60,191 nt of DNA from assembly GCA_023409995.1 (NCBI GenBank), contig JAEYQN010000129.1:1-60191 (forward strand). Direction: 5' to 3'. Shown one piece after another: positions 15,885-25,224 of the stretch. This stretch comes from Cyanobacteria bacterium OH_CBB_238. Its GTDB lineage: Bacteria > Cyanobacteriota > Vampirovibrionia > Gastranaerophilales > Gastranaerophilaceae. Position 1 is the first letter of the stretch, and each line of letters starts with the position of its first letter. Under the pieces are notes generated by a model that saw only the letters and a program-made list of their open reading frames with translations, was not told where the DNA came from and made no database searches. Made by a program: the position numbers and the translations under genes.

Positions 15885-17189
15885 ATGAGCAGAATTTATA
15901 TTGTGGATGTAACAAATAGAGATGGGGTTCAAACTTCAAGATTGGGTTTGGCTAAGCTTCAAAAGACCATAATTAATCTTATGTTGGATGATATGGGGGT
16001 TACTCAGTCAGAATTTGGGTTTCCTACAACCAAACATGAATTGAATTATTTAAATGGCAATTTAGAGTTAATTGATCGTGGGGTTATCAAAACAACAAAA
16101 CTTTCTGGTTGGATGAGGGCTGTGGCATCAGATGTTGTTCAATCTTTTCAGAATGTTCCAAGGCTTAAAAACGTAAACTTGTCACAATCCACTTCTGATC
16201 AAATGATTAATGGAAAATATCAAGGTAAAAAAACAAAAGAAGATATTCTATTTGATACTATAGAATCTATTGAGGCTGCTAATACTTGTGGTGCGCAAAT
16301 CATTGGTGTTAATGCGGAAGATGCTTCAAGGAGTGATTTAGATTATTTAATTAAGTACGCGGTAGAATCAAAAAAACATGGAGCACATCGTTTTAGATAC
16401 TGTGATACGCTAGGCTATGATGATCCTCAAACAGCATACGACCGAATTTATGCCATAGCTAAAGAGTCACAAATGGCTGTGGAAATGCATTTTCATAATG
16501 ACTTAGGAATGGGAGTTGCATGTTCAGTAATGGGTGCTAAGGCGGCGATAGATGCTGGTGTTGATGCTTATATAAACACTGCTGTAAATGGTATGGGCGA
16601 AAGGGCAGGAAATGCTGATTTGGTTTCTTGTATATTGGCTATTTTAAAATCAAGTGGCTTCAAGGATAAGTATAAATTAGACGAGAGAATTGACTTGTCA
16701 AAAGCTTGGAAATTAGCAAAATATACTTCTCTAGCTTTTGGCGTTTCTATTCCTATAAATCACCCTGCTGTTGGAGGCAATGCTTTTGCCCATGAGTCAG
16801 GAATCCATGCGGATGGCGCATTAAAGGATAGAAGAAATTATGAGTTATATGATTATGAAGAACTTGGTAGAGGCGAACCAGAAATAATTGAGACAGGTAG
16901 GAAAATTACAGTTGGTGAATATGGTGGTATAAAAGGTTTTCGAGATGTTTTTGAGGGTCTTGAGCTTGAATTCCATGATGAAGATGAGGCTAGAAATATT
17001 CTTGAGCTAGCCAGGTATGCAAATGTTCATACCCAACTACCTCTTACAGACAGCGAATTACGGTTTATATATTATTATCCTGATATTGCAGCTAAAGTTA
17101 TGACCGTTACTCCTTATTATGAGCCTAAAGGCGAGCTTAAAAAACGTTTGGAATCTTCAGGGGTACATGACTCTAAATCAATAGTCTAA
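15885..17189 (+). CDS. 2-isopropylmalate/homocitrate synthase family protein (LeuA-like)
   Basis: 434 residues with the DRE-TIM (HMGL-like) barrel: metal and catalytic motif DVTNRDGVQ at the N-terminus, HFHNDLGMG with the HxH metal ligands, and NTAVNGMGERAGNADL. A helical region with HESGIHADG follows, typical of LeuA/homocitrate synthase rather than HMG-CoA lyase. The family condenses acetyl-CoA with a 2-oxo acid. AGGAG precedes the ATG. With leuC and leuD directly downstream, leucine (2-isopropylmalate) synthesis is the simplest reading, but homocitrate synthase or citramalate synthase cannot be excluded. No leuB is in the window. The protein lacks the full LeuA regulatory domain. Confidence 0.82.
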   Translation: MSRIYIVDVTNRDGVQTSRLGLAKLQKTIINLMLDDMGVTQSEFGFPTTKHELNYLNGNLELIDRGVIKTTKLSGWMRAVASDVVQSFQNVPRLKNVNLSQSTSDQMINGKYQGKKTKEDILFDTIESIEAANTCGAQIIGVNAEDASRSDLDYLIKYAVESKKHGAHRFRYCDTLGYDDPQTAYDRIYAIAKESQMAVEMHFHNDLGMGVACSVMGAKAAIDAGVDAYINTAVNGMGERAGNADLVSCILAILKSSGFKDKYKLDERIDLSKAWKLAKYTSLAFGVSIPINHPAVGGNAFAHESGIHADGALKDRRNYELYDYEELGRGEPEIIETGRKITVGEYGGIKGFRDVFEGLELEFHDEDEARNILELARYANVHTQLPLTDSELRFIYYYPDIAAKVMTVTPYYEPKGELKKRLESSGVHDSKSIV

Positions 17190-17210
17190 AAATTTTATAA
17201 AGGAAAATAA

Positions 17211-18464
17211 ATGGGGCAAACGTTAGTTGAAAAAATTATATCATCTCATACAGGGTATGATGTTAAACCTGGAGAGTTATGTGTTGCAAAAGTTGATGTT
17301 GCTGCAGTGCAGGATGGAACGGGACCTTTAACGATTCAGGAGTTTAAAAAACTTGGGCGAGAACAGCTTGCAAACCCAAAGAGAACTATTCTTTTTATTG
17401 ATCATGCTTCTCCCAGTCCTCGCAAAGAATTATCAAATTCCCATATGGTTTTAAGGCAGTTTGCAAAAGATACAGGGGCTATACTTTCTGAAGGTGGTTG
17501 TGGTGTTTGTCACCAACGACTTATTGAAGATTTTGTTAATCCGGGAGAAATTCTTGTCGGTGCTGATTCTCATACGTGTACCTCAGGTGCTCTTGGTGCT
17601 TTTGCTACAGGCATGGGGTCAACTGATATAGCTGTTGCAATGGCTTTGGGTAAAACTTGGCTTAAAGTACCTAAGACATTTAAAATTGTTGTAGAAGGAA
17701 AATTTAATGATGGCGTTTATGCAAAAGACTTAATATTGCATTTGATAGGTATTATAGGTGCTGATGGTGCTACTTATAAGGCTTTAGAGTTCTGTGGTTC
17801 AACAATTGAAAAAATGGAAATGTCGGATAGATTTACCCTTGCTAATATGGCAGTGGAAGCTGGTGCTAAGTGTGGGTTATTCGCTTCAGATGAGAAAACT
17901 AAAGAATATCTAAAACAAAGAGGACGAGAAGATAAATTTATTCATATGATTCCTGATAAAGATGCAGAGTACGAAAAAATTATTGAAATTGATGCTTCAG
18001 AGATAAAACCCACAGTTTCTTGTCCTCATACTGTAGATAATACTAAGAACGTTGATGAATTGAATAACGTGAAAATTGATCAGGTTTTTATTGGTACTTG
18101 CACGAATGGAAGAATTGAAGATTTAAGAATCTCTGCAGAAATCCTTAAGGGTAAAAAAATAGCTAATAATGTAAGATTGTTGGTTGTTCCTGCATCAAGG
18201 AACGTATTAAAGCAAGCTTTGAAGGAAGGGTTAATTGATATATTTGTAGATTCAGGTGCTTCTGTATCTGCTCCTGGTTGTGGCCCTTGCGTTGGAGTAC
18301 ATGGTGGTATTCTTGGTGATGGAGAAGTTTGTCTTGCAACACAAAATAGAAATTTTCAAGGTAGGATGGGAAATACTTTGGGTGAAATATATCTAGCCTC
18401 TCCTGCAGTGGCTGCTTATAGCGCTATTAAAGGGTATATTGCTAATCCCCAAGAAGTATTATGA
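17211..18464 (+). CDS. leuC: 3-isopropylmalate dehydratase large subunit (aconitase family)
   Basis: 417 residues of the short, archaeal-type LeuC/homoaconitase large subunit. It begins MGQTLVEKIISSHTGYDV and carries GADSHTCTSGALGAFATGMGS. The three Cys of the 4Fe-4S cluster are C297 (in FIGTCTNGR), C357 and C360 (GCGPCVG). With the small subunit it isomerises 2- to 3-isopropylmalate (or homocitrate to homoisocitrate). It follows the synthase by 21 bases and precedes leuD by 10. Sequence alone does not decide the substrate. Confidence 0.9.
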   Translation: MGQTLVEKIISSHTGYDVKPGELCVAKVDVAAVQDGTGPLTIQEFKKLGREQLANPKRTILFIDHASPSPRKELSNSHMVLRQFAKDTGAILSEGGCGVCHQRLIEDFVNPGEILVGADSHTCTSGALGAFATGMGSTDIAVAMALGKTWLKVPKTFKIVVEGKFNDGVYAKDLILHLIGIIGADGATYKALEFCGSTIEKMEMSDRFTLANMAVEAGAKCGLFASDEKTKEYLKQRGREDKFIHMIPDKDAEYEKIIEIDASEIKPTVSCPHTVDNTKNVDELNNVKIDQVFIGTCTNGRIEDLRISAEILKGKKIANNVRLLVVPASRNVLKQALKEGLIDIFVDSGASVSAPGCGPCVGVHGGILGDGEVCLATQNRNFQGRMGNTLGEIYLASPAVAAYSAIKGYIANPQEVL

Positions 18465-18474
18465 AGGAGTAAAA

Positions 18475-18975
18475 ATGGTATTAAACGGAAAATCTTGGAA
18501 GTTCTCAGATAATATATCTACTGATCATATTGCTCCAGGTAGACTATTCCATCTGAGATCTAATCTTCCTGAGCTGGCTAAACATGTGCTGGAAGATGCA
18601 GACCCTAATTTTGCATCACAAATGCAAAAAGGAGATTTTGTTGTTGCTGGAAATAACTTTGGGTTGGGCTCTTCTAGAGAACATGCTCCTCAAATAATAA
18701 AAATTGCAGGAGTTAATGCTGTATTGGCAAAGTCGTTTGCTAGAATTTTTTACAGAAATGCTATAAATATAGGGCTTTTACTGCTTGAATGTGATACTGA
18801 TTATATTGATCAGGGCGATGAGCTGCAAATTGACATTAAAACAGGTATTATAAAAGACCTAACAAAAGGAACTGAATTGACTTTTACGCCACTGCCGGAA
18901 GTAATGATAAAATTGCTTGAAGATGGCGGTTTGATTGAGCATATAAAAAAGAATGGTGATTTTAAACTAGTCTGA
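18475..18975 (+). CDS. leuD: 3-isopropylmalate dehydratase small subunit
   Basis: 166 residues starting at ATG 18475, chosen because GGAG lies six bases upstream; the longer frame from 18439 would overlap leuC without a ribosome-binding site. Motifs are DNISTDHIAPGR, the GNNFGLGSSREHAP loop and AKSFARIFYRNAINIG of the swivelling domain. It supplies the substrate-recognition domain to LeuC. It ends the three-gene operon. Confidence 0.9.
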   Translation: MVLNGKSWKFSDNISTDHIAPGRLFHLRSNLPELAKHVLEDADPNFASQMQKGDFVVAGNNFGLGSSREHAPQIIKIAGVNAVLAKSFARIFYRNAINIGLLLLECDTDYIDQGDELQIDIKTGIIKDLTKGTELTFTPLPEVMIKLLEDGGLIEHIKKNGDFKLV

Positions 18976-19008
18976 TAAGATTAGAAAATTAGCCATTTTC
19001 ATTCATTT

Positions 19009-19113
19009 ATGGGATGGTTTACTCCAGGTAAATTCACCTTAAGGTTGATGTATATAGGATTTGAATTTGAGAGAATTTATCATAAGGTTGGTAGTTCGTG
19101 TGAGAAATCCTAA
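19009..19113 (+). CDS. Possible 34-residue peptide
   Basis: A short frame (starting MGWFTPGKFTLRLMY) ending in TAA that abuts the ATG of the next small frame. There is no clear Shine-Dalgarno before it. It is reported only because two small frames lie head to tail in the 272-base gap before the CHASE2 gene. It could be chance. Confidence 0.2.
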   Translation: MGWFTPGKFTLRLMYIGFEFERIYHKVGSSCEKS

Positions 19114-19239
19114 ATGAATTTAAACGAAGAGTGTTTATTAAATTATCTGCAAAATCCTGAGGAATTAGAAAATTTAACTGCTATATTGATGGACAATATT
19201 ACTTCTGTTGCAGAACCAATTCCATGTATCGTAAATTAA
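19114..19239 (+). CDS. Possible 41-residue acidic peptide upstream of the CHASE2-GGDEF gene
   Basis: A short acidic frame (starting MNLNEECLLNYLQNPEELEN) with two Cys. It ends eight bases before the CHASE2-GGDEF ATG and its stop overlaps the AAGG ribosome-binding site of that gene, so it could be a coupled leader peptide. Its own ribosome-binding site is weak. I do not recognise it. Confidence 0.35.
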   Translation: MNLNEECLLNYLQNPEELENLTAILMDNITSVAEPIPCIVN

Positions 19240-19247
19240 GGTAAAAG

Positions 19248-21125
19248 ATGAAATCGAAAATTAAATCAATAAAAAAGTACAGAAATGAATTCTTGTACAC
19301 GTTATCTTTAATATTACTGTTAATTCTTTTGTTTGTTGTTTTTCAAACGGCAGGAGTTAAGAGTTTTTTTTCGTTTATGGAGGCCAAAACATTTGATCTT
19401 AGGCAGGTTATAACTGCTCCATCGAAAAAAGTTAACAAAGACATAGTAATTGTTGCAATTGATGACTATAGTTATGAATATCTTGTTGATGAATTTGGAG
19501 ACTGGCCCGTTCCTAGAGAAGTATATGCTGATTTTTTATCTTACGTTGAATCTCAAAAACCAATTGCTGTGGCCTTTGACCTTTTATTTGTTAAATCATT
19601 AAAAAGCAAACCATACAGCGATGCTAGATTGGTGAAAGCATTATCTTCATATAATAATGCTTATACTGCCATGAGTTTTGATGATCAGCCTTTTGACTTA
19701 AGAACTCCTCCAACTCTTCCGAGTGGAATTAGAGCTAATGTTGAATCAAAATCAAAAAAATTTAGTCCGCAATTAGTTACCAATTCTCGATCAATATTAA
19801 ATTCTATCCTTGATTCAACAAATAATGTTGGGCATATTAATACAATGCGTTCAGACGATGGTATTAACAGGAAAGCGCCACTTTTTATTTCCTATCCCAA
19901 TTATAATTTTAAAAATGGAAAATATACCTATGAGTCTATAGGATATTACCCTTATATGACACTCAAGGTGGCTAAAAAATATTTGGAAGTGAAAGAAAAT
20001 TATAGTGATGTTAGTTATAAAATTGACTCTAACAATAATCTTGTTTTTGCAGGAAGAAAACTACCAATGTCTTCAGATGCTCAAGTTATTCTAAACTGGT
20101 ATGGTCCAAGTGGAATGAACGACACTAAAACATATACGTATGTTCCTTTTTGGAAAGTTTTAAAATCTTATAAAGCTCTCAAAGCTGGGCAAAAAGAGCT
20201 GTTACCAAGAAATTTCTTTAAAGGGAAAGTTGTATATGTTGGTACAAGCGTTATGTCCTTATCTGATATCAAAAGTGTTCCTACTGAAAAATATCTGCCC
20301 GGAGTTGAACTTCATGCGACCTTGTTAAATAACATAATTGATAATTCACTTATTAAAAAAATAGATTTAAAGTATAACATTTTGATAACGATGGTTTTAG
20401 CACTAATTGTGGGGCTGTTGGTTTTTTATACAAATTCAACCTTTTTATCTTTGGCTTCAACAGCATTGGTATCTATCGGCTATTTGTTCATAAGTATATG
20501 GGCAATGCAGTTTTTTAACTTATGGATTTGGGTCGTTATTCCACTTCTTTCAGTGTTAATTGTCTTTATAGCCGTATATCTGGCTAAGTATGTAATAAAA
20601 TCCAGAGATTTAGAGTATACCTATAAACTTGCTACAACAGATGGCTTAACGGAGTTATACAATCACAGATTCTTTCAGGAACAAATGTTATTTAATATAG
20701 AATATTCTAAGCGAACCGGGGATAATTTCTCTCTAATTCTAATTGATATTGATTTCTTTAAAAAATTTAATGATAAATTTGGCCATCAGGCAGGCGATGC
20801 TGTATTAAAGCAAGTTGCTCAAGTCCTTAAAAAGACTGTTAGAAGCTCAGATCTTGTTTGTAGATATGGTGGTGAAGAAATGTCTATTATTCTAAGAAAT
20901 ACAAATAATACAGAGGCTCTTTTGACTGCTCAAAAAATATGCGATGCAGTTGCTAATAAACCATTTAAGCTGGGTGTAGATCTGGAACAAAATGTTACGA
21001 TTAGCTTAGGCGTTTCTACATATCCTGAAAATGGTTTAACACCTGCAGACTTGATTGAATATGCGGATAAAGGATTATATGTAGCTAAAGAAAATGGACG
21101 AAATCAGGTCGGGAAGCTACAGTAA
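19248..21125 (+). CDS. CHASE2-domain membrane diguanylate cyclase
   Basis: 625 residues. One membrane helix (about 15-35), an extracytoplasmic CHASE2 sensor (about 40-365; starts KDIVIVAIDDYSYEYL), three closely spaced membrane helices (about 370-445), then a GGDEF domain (about 460-620). The active-site motif reads GGEEM at 541-545, with Met replacing the usual Phe. An RxxD inhibitory site is present at 532-535, five residues upstream. It should turn an unknown periplasmic signal into c-di-GMP. An AAGG lies before the ATG. It is the second GGDEF protein in the window and converges on the purine permease 14 bases away. Confidence 0.9.
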   Translation: MKSKIKSIKKYRNEFLYTLSLILLLILLFVVFQTAGVKSFFSFMEAKTFDLRQVITAPSKKVNKDIVIVAIDDYSYEYLVDEFGDWPVPREVYADFLSYVESQKPIAVAFDLLFVKSLKSKPYSDARLVKALSSYNNAYTAMSFDDQPFDLRTPPTLPSGIRANVESKSKKFSPQLVTNSRSILNSILDSTNNVGHINTMRSDDGINRKAPLFISYPNYNFKNGKYTYESIGYYPYMTLKVAKKYLEVKENYSDVSYKIDSNNNLVFAGRKLPMSSDAQVILNWYGPSGMNDTKTYTYVPFWKVLKSYKALKAGQKELLPRNFFKGKVVYVGTSVMSLSDIKSVPTEKYLPGVELHATLLNNIIDNSLIKKIDLKYNILITMVLALIVGLLVFYTNSTFLSLASTALVSIGYLFISIWAMQFFNLWIWVVIPLLSVLIVFIAVYLAKYVIKSRDLEYTYKLATTDGLTELYNHRFFQEQMLFNIEYSKRTGDNFSLILIDIDFFKKFNDKFGHQAGDAVLKQVAQVLKKTVRSSDLVCRYGGEEMSIILRNTNNTEALLTAQKICDAVANKPFKLGVDLEQNVTISLGVSTYPENGLTPADLIEYADKGLYVAKENGRNQVGKLQ

Positions 21126-21139
21126 TTATTTTGTGATTA

Positions 21140-22438
21140 TTAATAAGGATAAACAATAAAGAAAGCAAGTGAAAATAGTGCTAAAATCCACATTGCTAGG
21201 TTTGTTTCCGCCTTTTTTCCTGTTAATAATTTAAAAATGGGGTATATAACAAATCCTGCAGCCATACCTATCCCAATATTGTATGAAAATACCATAATCG
21301 CTATAGCAAATAAGGCAGGCATGTACTCTGTTACATCCTCAAAATCCATTTGACCGACTATTGAAACCATTAACATTCCAACAATTAGTATTGCCGGACC
21401 ATATGCGTATGGAGGTATTATTGTAAATAAAGGAGTTAAAAATAATCCCAATAAGAACATAAGTCCAGTTATTACTGCTGTTAATCCTGATTTTCCTCCA
21501 CTTTGGATTCCGGTTACGGACTCAAGATAGATTCCCGATGTTATTGTTCCCATAAATGATGCAAACATTGTGCTTAAAGAATCACAAAACATAGGTTTTT
21601 TTATTTCAGGTATGCAGCCTTCATCATCTAATAGTCCTGCTTTATAGCAAACTCCCATCATACAACCCATGGTATCAACATATACTAATAAAAATATTGT
21701 AAAAAAGGTTGGTAAAAATTTAATATTTAATAACCCCGAAAAATCTAATTGACCTAAAAGAGGCATTATACTTGGCGGTGCTGATAAAATCTTTTCAGGA
21801 ATGTAAACATCACCTATAAGATAGCCAATTAGGGTGTTTACAACAATCCCTATCAAAATGGCCGCTTTAATATTTCTTTGCATTAGCGTTATGGTTAAAA
21901 CAAATCCAAAAATTGCCAATAAAATGGTAGGTTCATGAAAATCTCCAACTTGAATTGGAATTGAATTTTGAGTGAACTTTATTATTCCTGTTTCAAGAGT
22001 TCCGACGAATATCAAAAACAAGCCAAGTCCCACACTAAATGCTTTTTTCATTGTTTCAGACATTGAGTTAACTAGCCAAGGTCTGATTTTTGCTGCTGTG
22101 AGTATAAAAAATATAAAACCGCTAACAAAAATAGCGCCTAATGCTGTTCTCCAAGACTCTCCAAGGGCAATGACTACAGTATATGCAATGAATGCAACTT
22201 CTCCAACATATGGAGCCACTGCAAATGGTCTTTTTGCATATAATCCCATAAGCATACACCCAAAAAAAGCAGCTAATATTGTTGCTGTAATTGATGCTTC
22301 AAAGGGAAATCCTGCCGAAGCAAGCATTTTGGGATTTACTATTAATATATAAGACATAGTAGCAAAGGTTGTAAGCCCTGCAAGTACTTCTGTTTTAATA
22401 TTTGTATTAAGTTCTTTAAAATTGAAAAACTTTTTCAT
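21140..22438 (-). CDS. NCS2/AzgA-type purine permease
   Basis: 432 residues of a highly hydrophobic carrier with about 12 helices. The start TEVLAGLTTFATMSYILIVNP is the signature of the AzgA/PbuG/GhxP subfamily of nucleobase transporters, which import guanine, hypoxanthine or adenine with protons. Further family segments include RPFAVAPYVGEVAF and QSGGKSGLTAVITGLMF. No purine riboswitch is visible upstream because the solute-binding protein gene ends only 13 bases away; the two may be cotranscribed. The exact base transported is not readable. Confidence 0.88.
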   Translation of the reverse strand: MKKFFNFKELNTNIKTEVLAGLTTFATMSYILIVNPKMLASAGFPFEASITATILAAFFGCMLMGLYAKRPFAVAPYVGEVAFIAYTVVIALGESWRTALGAIFVSGFIFFILTAAKIRPWLVNSMSETMKKAFSVGLGLFLIFVGTLETGIIKFTQNSIPIQVGDFHEPTILLAIFGFVLTITLMQRNIKAAILIGIVVNTLIGYLIGDVYIPEKILSAPPSIMPLLGQLDFSGLLNIKFLPTFFTIFLLVYVDTMGCMMGVCYKAGLLDDEGCIPEIKKPMFCDSLSTMFASFMGTITSGIYLESVTGIQSGGKSGLTAVITGLMFLLGLFLTPLFTIIPPYAYGPAILIVGMLMVSIVGQMDFEDVTEYMPALFAIAIMVFSYNIGIGMAAGFVIYPIFKLLTGKKAETNLAMWILALFSLAFFIVYPY

Positions 22439-22451
22439 TTTTATTCCATTC

Positions 22452-23681
22452 TTATTCAGTCAGTTCATTCAGTTGTTTTAATAGTTTTGGAGTAAATACA
22501 TTACTAACATTTTTACTACCATTAAATACGGGTTCTAATTCTTGATTCAAAATATCATTAATTTGTGGATAATTACTATTTACTGCCGTTGGCTTTGAAT
22601 ACTTTAGCACATCAATGAACAAAATTGAATGTTCCGGTTTTTTTGTTTTTGAAAGAAAATTATTTGAGTATGCTACATCTTTTCTGGCTGGGATTATTAA
22701 GCCACTTTCTGTGATTTTAGTTATAGATGCCTTAGAGGATAAAAATTTTATGAGTTGAATTGCTTCTTTTTTATTGTTGGATTTTTTTGAAAGTGCCCAT
22801 CCGGAAGCATCTATAGGAAGTTTGTTTTCTTTTGATGCAGGAAAATTGACAATATCCCAGTCAAAACTTAGCGTCTCTCTAAATTTAGGGACCATCCATC
22901 TTCCTCCCAGATACATAGCCAGTTTCCCTTCAATAAACATTTGAGCAGAGGTCATGCTGCCTTTTTGAGCTTTTGTAGGAGCAACATGTAGATTGTTACT
23001 TAAGGAAGAATAGAATCTTATGCCTTCCTTGCTTTTTATTGAATTAATTATGATTTTTCTTGTGTCATCGGACAGTATTCCACCACCATTGGCTGCGAGG
23101 TAATATAACCAATACAAAGAGTCGCCTTCGTAGTTAATTGCAAAGTTGTTATTCGTTGTTGTCTTAAGAGCCTTTGTCTGTAAATCATTCAGTGTCCAAT
23201 CGCTTTTGGGGTAGGAGATTTTATTTTTGTCAAAAATATTTTTATTATAATAAATAACCAGATTTGAGATATCTCTTGGTATTGCATATGTTTTTCCATC
23301 TGAAGAAAATGCTTTTATTGCGCTGTCAAAAAAAATATTATTAGATATTTCATTTTTGAAGTATGGAGTTATATCTTCTAGCATGTCGGCTTTTATGTAT
23401 GTTTTTGCATATATATTGTTAATAAAAACAACATCTGGTTCTAGATTTGATGCAAAAAGAAGGTGTAATTTTTGAAAATAATTTTGTGGAATATGTATAA
23501 ATTCTACCTTAATATTGGGATTTTGTTGTTCAAATTCATTTATAAGGTTGGTTAATATAGGCACTTCACTTTTTGAACCCCAACTTGAGAACTTTATCGT
23601 TGTTTTTGCTGGTTTTTCTTTTGAACAAGCAGAGAATAATACAGTAAGTGAAACAAGAAAAAGTATAAGTATTTTTTTCAT
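22452..23681 (-). CDS. ABC transporter sugar-type solute-binding lipoprotein
   Basis: 409 residues. The signal peptide ends in a lipobox LFSAC with Cys19 as the lipidated residue. The rest fits the family 1 extracellular solute-binding fold (FEQQNPNIKVEFIHIPQ; PDVVFINNIYAKTY; later AMYLGGRWMVPKF and DASGWALSKKS). These bind sugars or glycerol-3-phosphate in the periplasm and deliver them to a CUT1-type ABC transporter. No permease or ATPase is nearby, so it is an orphan. It starts one base after the stop of the preceding minus-strand gene. Confidence 0.85.
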   Translation of the reverse strand: MKKILILFLVSLTVLFSACSKEKPAKTTIKFSSWGSKSEVPILTNLINEFEQQNPNIKVEFIHIPQNYFQKLHLLFASNLEPDVVFINNIYAKTYIKADMLEDITPYFKNEISNNIFFDSAIKAFSSDGKTYAIPRDISNLVIYYNKNIFDKNKISYPKSDWTLNDLQTKALKTTTNNNFAINYEGDSLYWLYYLAANGGGILSDDTRKIIINSIKSKEGIRFYSSLSNNLHVAPTKAQKGSMTSAQMFIEGKLAMYLGGRWMVPKFRETLSFDWDIVNFPASKENKLPIDASGWALSKKSNNKKEAIQLIKFLSSKASITKITESGLIIPARKDVAYSNNFLSKTKKPEHSILFIDVLKYSKPTAVNSNYPQINDILNQELEPVFNGSKNVSNVFTPKLLKQLNELTE

Positions 23682-23682
23682 T

Positions 23683-24891
23683 TTAGAACTCTATAAGTAC
23701 CTTCATAGATGTCTCAGTGGTTTCCACAAGAGCTTTGTAATTATCAACTCTTACAAGGTAGTTTGCTCTATTTTTTTCTTTTTCATGGAGTCTTGTTTGC
23801 ATATTTTTTGTAGACAATGATTCAAATCTTTTAAGAATATAAATGTTGTCATCAATATATCCAATTAAGGAAGCTTCGCCATCATAAGTTATAAGGTAAA
23901 ACCCTTTATTTTTGTCGATATGAGAGATGGATAAAAGCTGGGGATTTTCCGGGTTTATTGTTGCGGTCATTTTAGGTTGTATAATCTCAACATTTTCTTC
24001 TTCATCATCTTCATCAAGCTGTCTATTTTGTTTTTTAGCAGATATTGTGGAATTTTCAGTTGTTTGTTGGATATCCTTTGCTTGGTTACTAACTTCTTGT
24101 GCAAAAGAATTATTTGAGCTTCTACGAACGCTCATAGATGTAAGTTTTTCGTGAATAACTCGTTTAAGTTTTGCTGCCAGTACTATAAATATAAACACCA
24201 ATAAAGACATTTTTACTATCATGTCAAGATAATCTGCATTCCAAGGCTTTTTTGTAGGTGGCTGCATGTCTATCATTGGCAGTGATTCTTCTTGAGGTTC
24301 TATTTTTGATTGAGGTTGCTGATTCTCTGGTGTTTTTGCTTCATTTGCATCTTGGGCTATTTGATTGGGGGCTGCTTGTATTGGTGGAATGGGGTCTGGG
24401 CTTAATTTGGCTCCAACAGTAGCAAGTTCTTTGTTTATTATTTCAATGTTTTTCTTTGCAATCTTGTTTTCGCTTGGCAAGAGATTTTTGTCAGAAACAA
24501 CCTTTAGCAGAGAGTTATCATTGACGGTTGCTGTTATTTTCACATATCCGTTATTTATACTGCTGTCTAAATAAGGATATTCGTCAACTCTCAATCTGAC
24601 ATTATCTTTTCCATCCTTATAGGTTACCTTTACGTTATTAGAAGATATCTGTGTCTCTGGCAAAACTACAGAATACATTTTTGGCGATCTTTTGCTTATA
24701 TTTAATGGTTCGGAATAATTATTATTGAAAATTAAGTTTAGAGTGTAAGATCCCATACCAGATTTGCTTATATTTATCTGCTCAAGGGTGTTTTTGTAAT
24801 TTGAATTTATGGCATGTGACGGGACAGAAAAGGCTAGTAATGTAACTACTGTTAATAAAGAATTATTTACTTTTTTAAAAAGAAATTTCAA
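23683..24891 (-). CDS. Secreted, membrane-anchored protein with AMIN-like N-terminal domain
   Basis: 402 residues. A signal peptide (1-27, SHA cleavage) is followed by a beta-rich domain (about 35-135) reminiscent of AMIN domains, then a Pro/Gln-rich linker (about 165-215). One membrane helix lies near 222-242 (MIVKMSLLVFIFIVLAAKL). The C-terminal part contains an acidic patch (DEDDEEENVEI) and a small alpha/beta region (300-402). If the helix is a stop-transfer, the beta domain is outside and the tail inside. A FliO-like layout (helix plus small basic or beta domain) is possible, but I do not recognise the family. It is followed closely by the orphan solute-binding protein gene. Confidence 0.6.
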   Translation of the reverse strand: MKFLFKKVNNSLLTVVTLLAFSVPSHAINSNYKNTLEQINISKSGMGSYTLNLIFNNNYSEPLNISKRSPKMYSVVLPETQISSNNVKVTYKDGKDNVRLRVDEYPYLDSSINNGYVKITATVNDNSLLKVVSDKNLLPSENKIAKKNIEIINKELATVGAKLSPDPIPPIQAAPNQIAQDANEAKTPENQQPQSKIEPQEESLPMIDMQPPTKKPWNADYLDMIVKMSLLVFIFIVLAAKLKRVIHEKLTSMSVRRSSNNSFAQEVSNQAKDIQQTTENSTISAKKQNRQLDEDDEEENVEIIQPKMTATINPENPQLLSISHIDKNKGFYLITYDGEASLIGYIDDNIYILKRFESLSTKNMQTRLHEKEKNRANYLVRVDNYKALVETTETSMKVLIEF

Positions 24892-25224
24892 TTTTCAGTC
24901 CAGTCTGTTTCTCTTTTATGGTGTTGTGCTCTCTTATATTGTATTATCTTTATAATGATTTGTTTTAGCTAAGTTAGGCAATCTAATTGGGTTACCTACT
25001 TAATATTATCTCATTTTAGCATCTAAATATTTTATGCGAAGATTTTATCCGTTAAAGCTATATTTTTATTAAGAAAATGTTTAAACTTTTTCATGTTTGT
25101 ATTAGTATTAAACAGAGTTTTGGTAAGTACGATAGGTCTGACTTTTTCAATTAGTTAAGACTTAGTCTCCGAAAGAGATGGGAACAGCATAACTTAATGT
25201 TTACAAATAATAAGGAGAAGAAAG
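24892..25224. other. Intergenic region and rpsB leader
   Basis: 333 bases between the divergent secreted-protein gene and rpsB. No frame with a ribosome-binding site is seen. The last ~75 bases before rpsB can fold, listed separately. The rest is AT-rich and presumably holds the divergent promoters, which I cannot assign with confidence. Confidence 0.5.
25153..25198 (+). promoter_or_regulatory. Possible ribosomal protein S2 leader structure
   Basis: GTTAAG (25154-25159) can pair with CTTAAT (25193-25198), or AGTTA with TAACT, enclosing a TCTC-CGAAA-GAGA hairpin (25166-25178). It lies directly upstream of the rpsB ribosome-binding site. Autoregulatory leaders before rpsB-tsf are known in bacteria. 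The match here is structural only, and the two alternative outer pairings are suggestive. Confidence 0.35.

Noticed and set aside
18439..18474. Longer leuD start
   Set aside because: It would overlap leuC with no ribosome-binding site, while GGAG lies six bases before the ATG at 18475.
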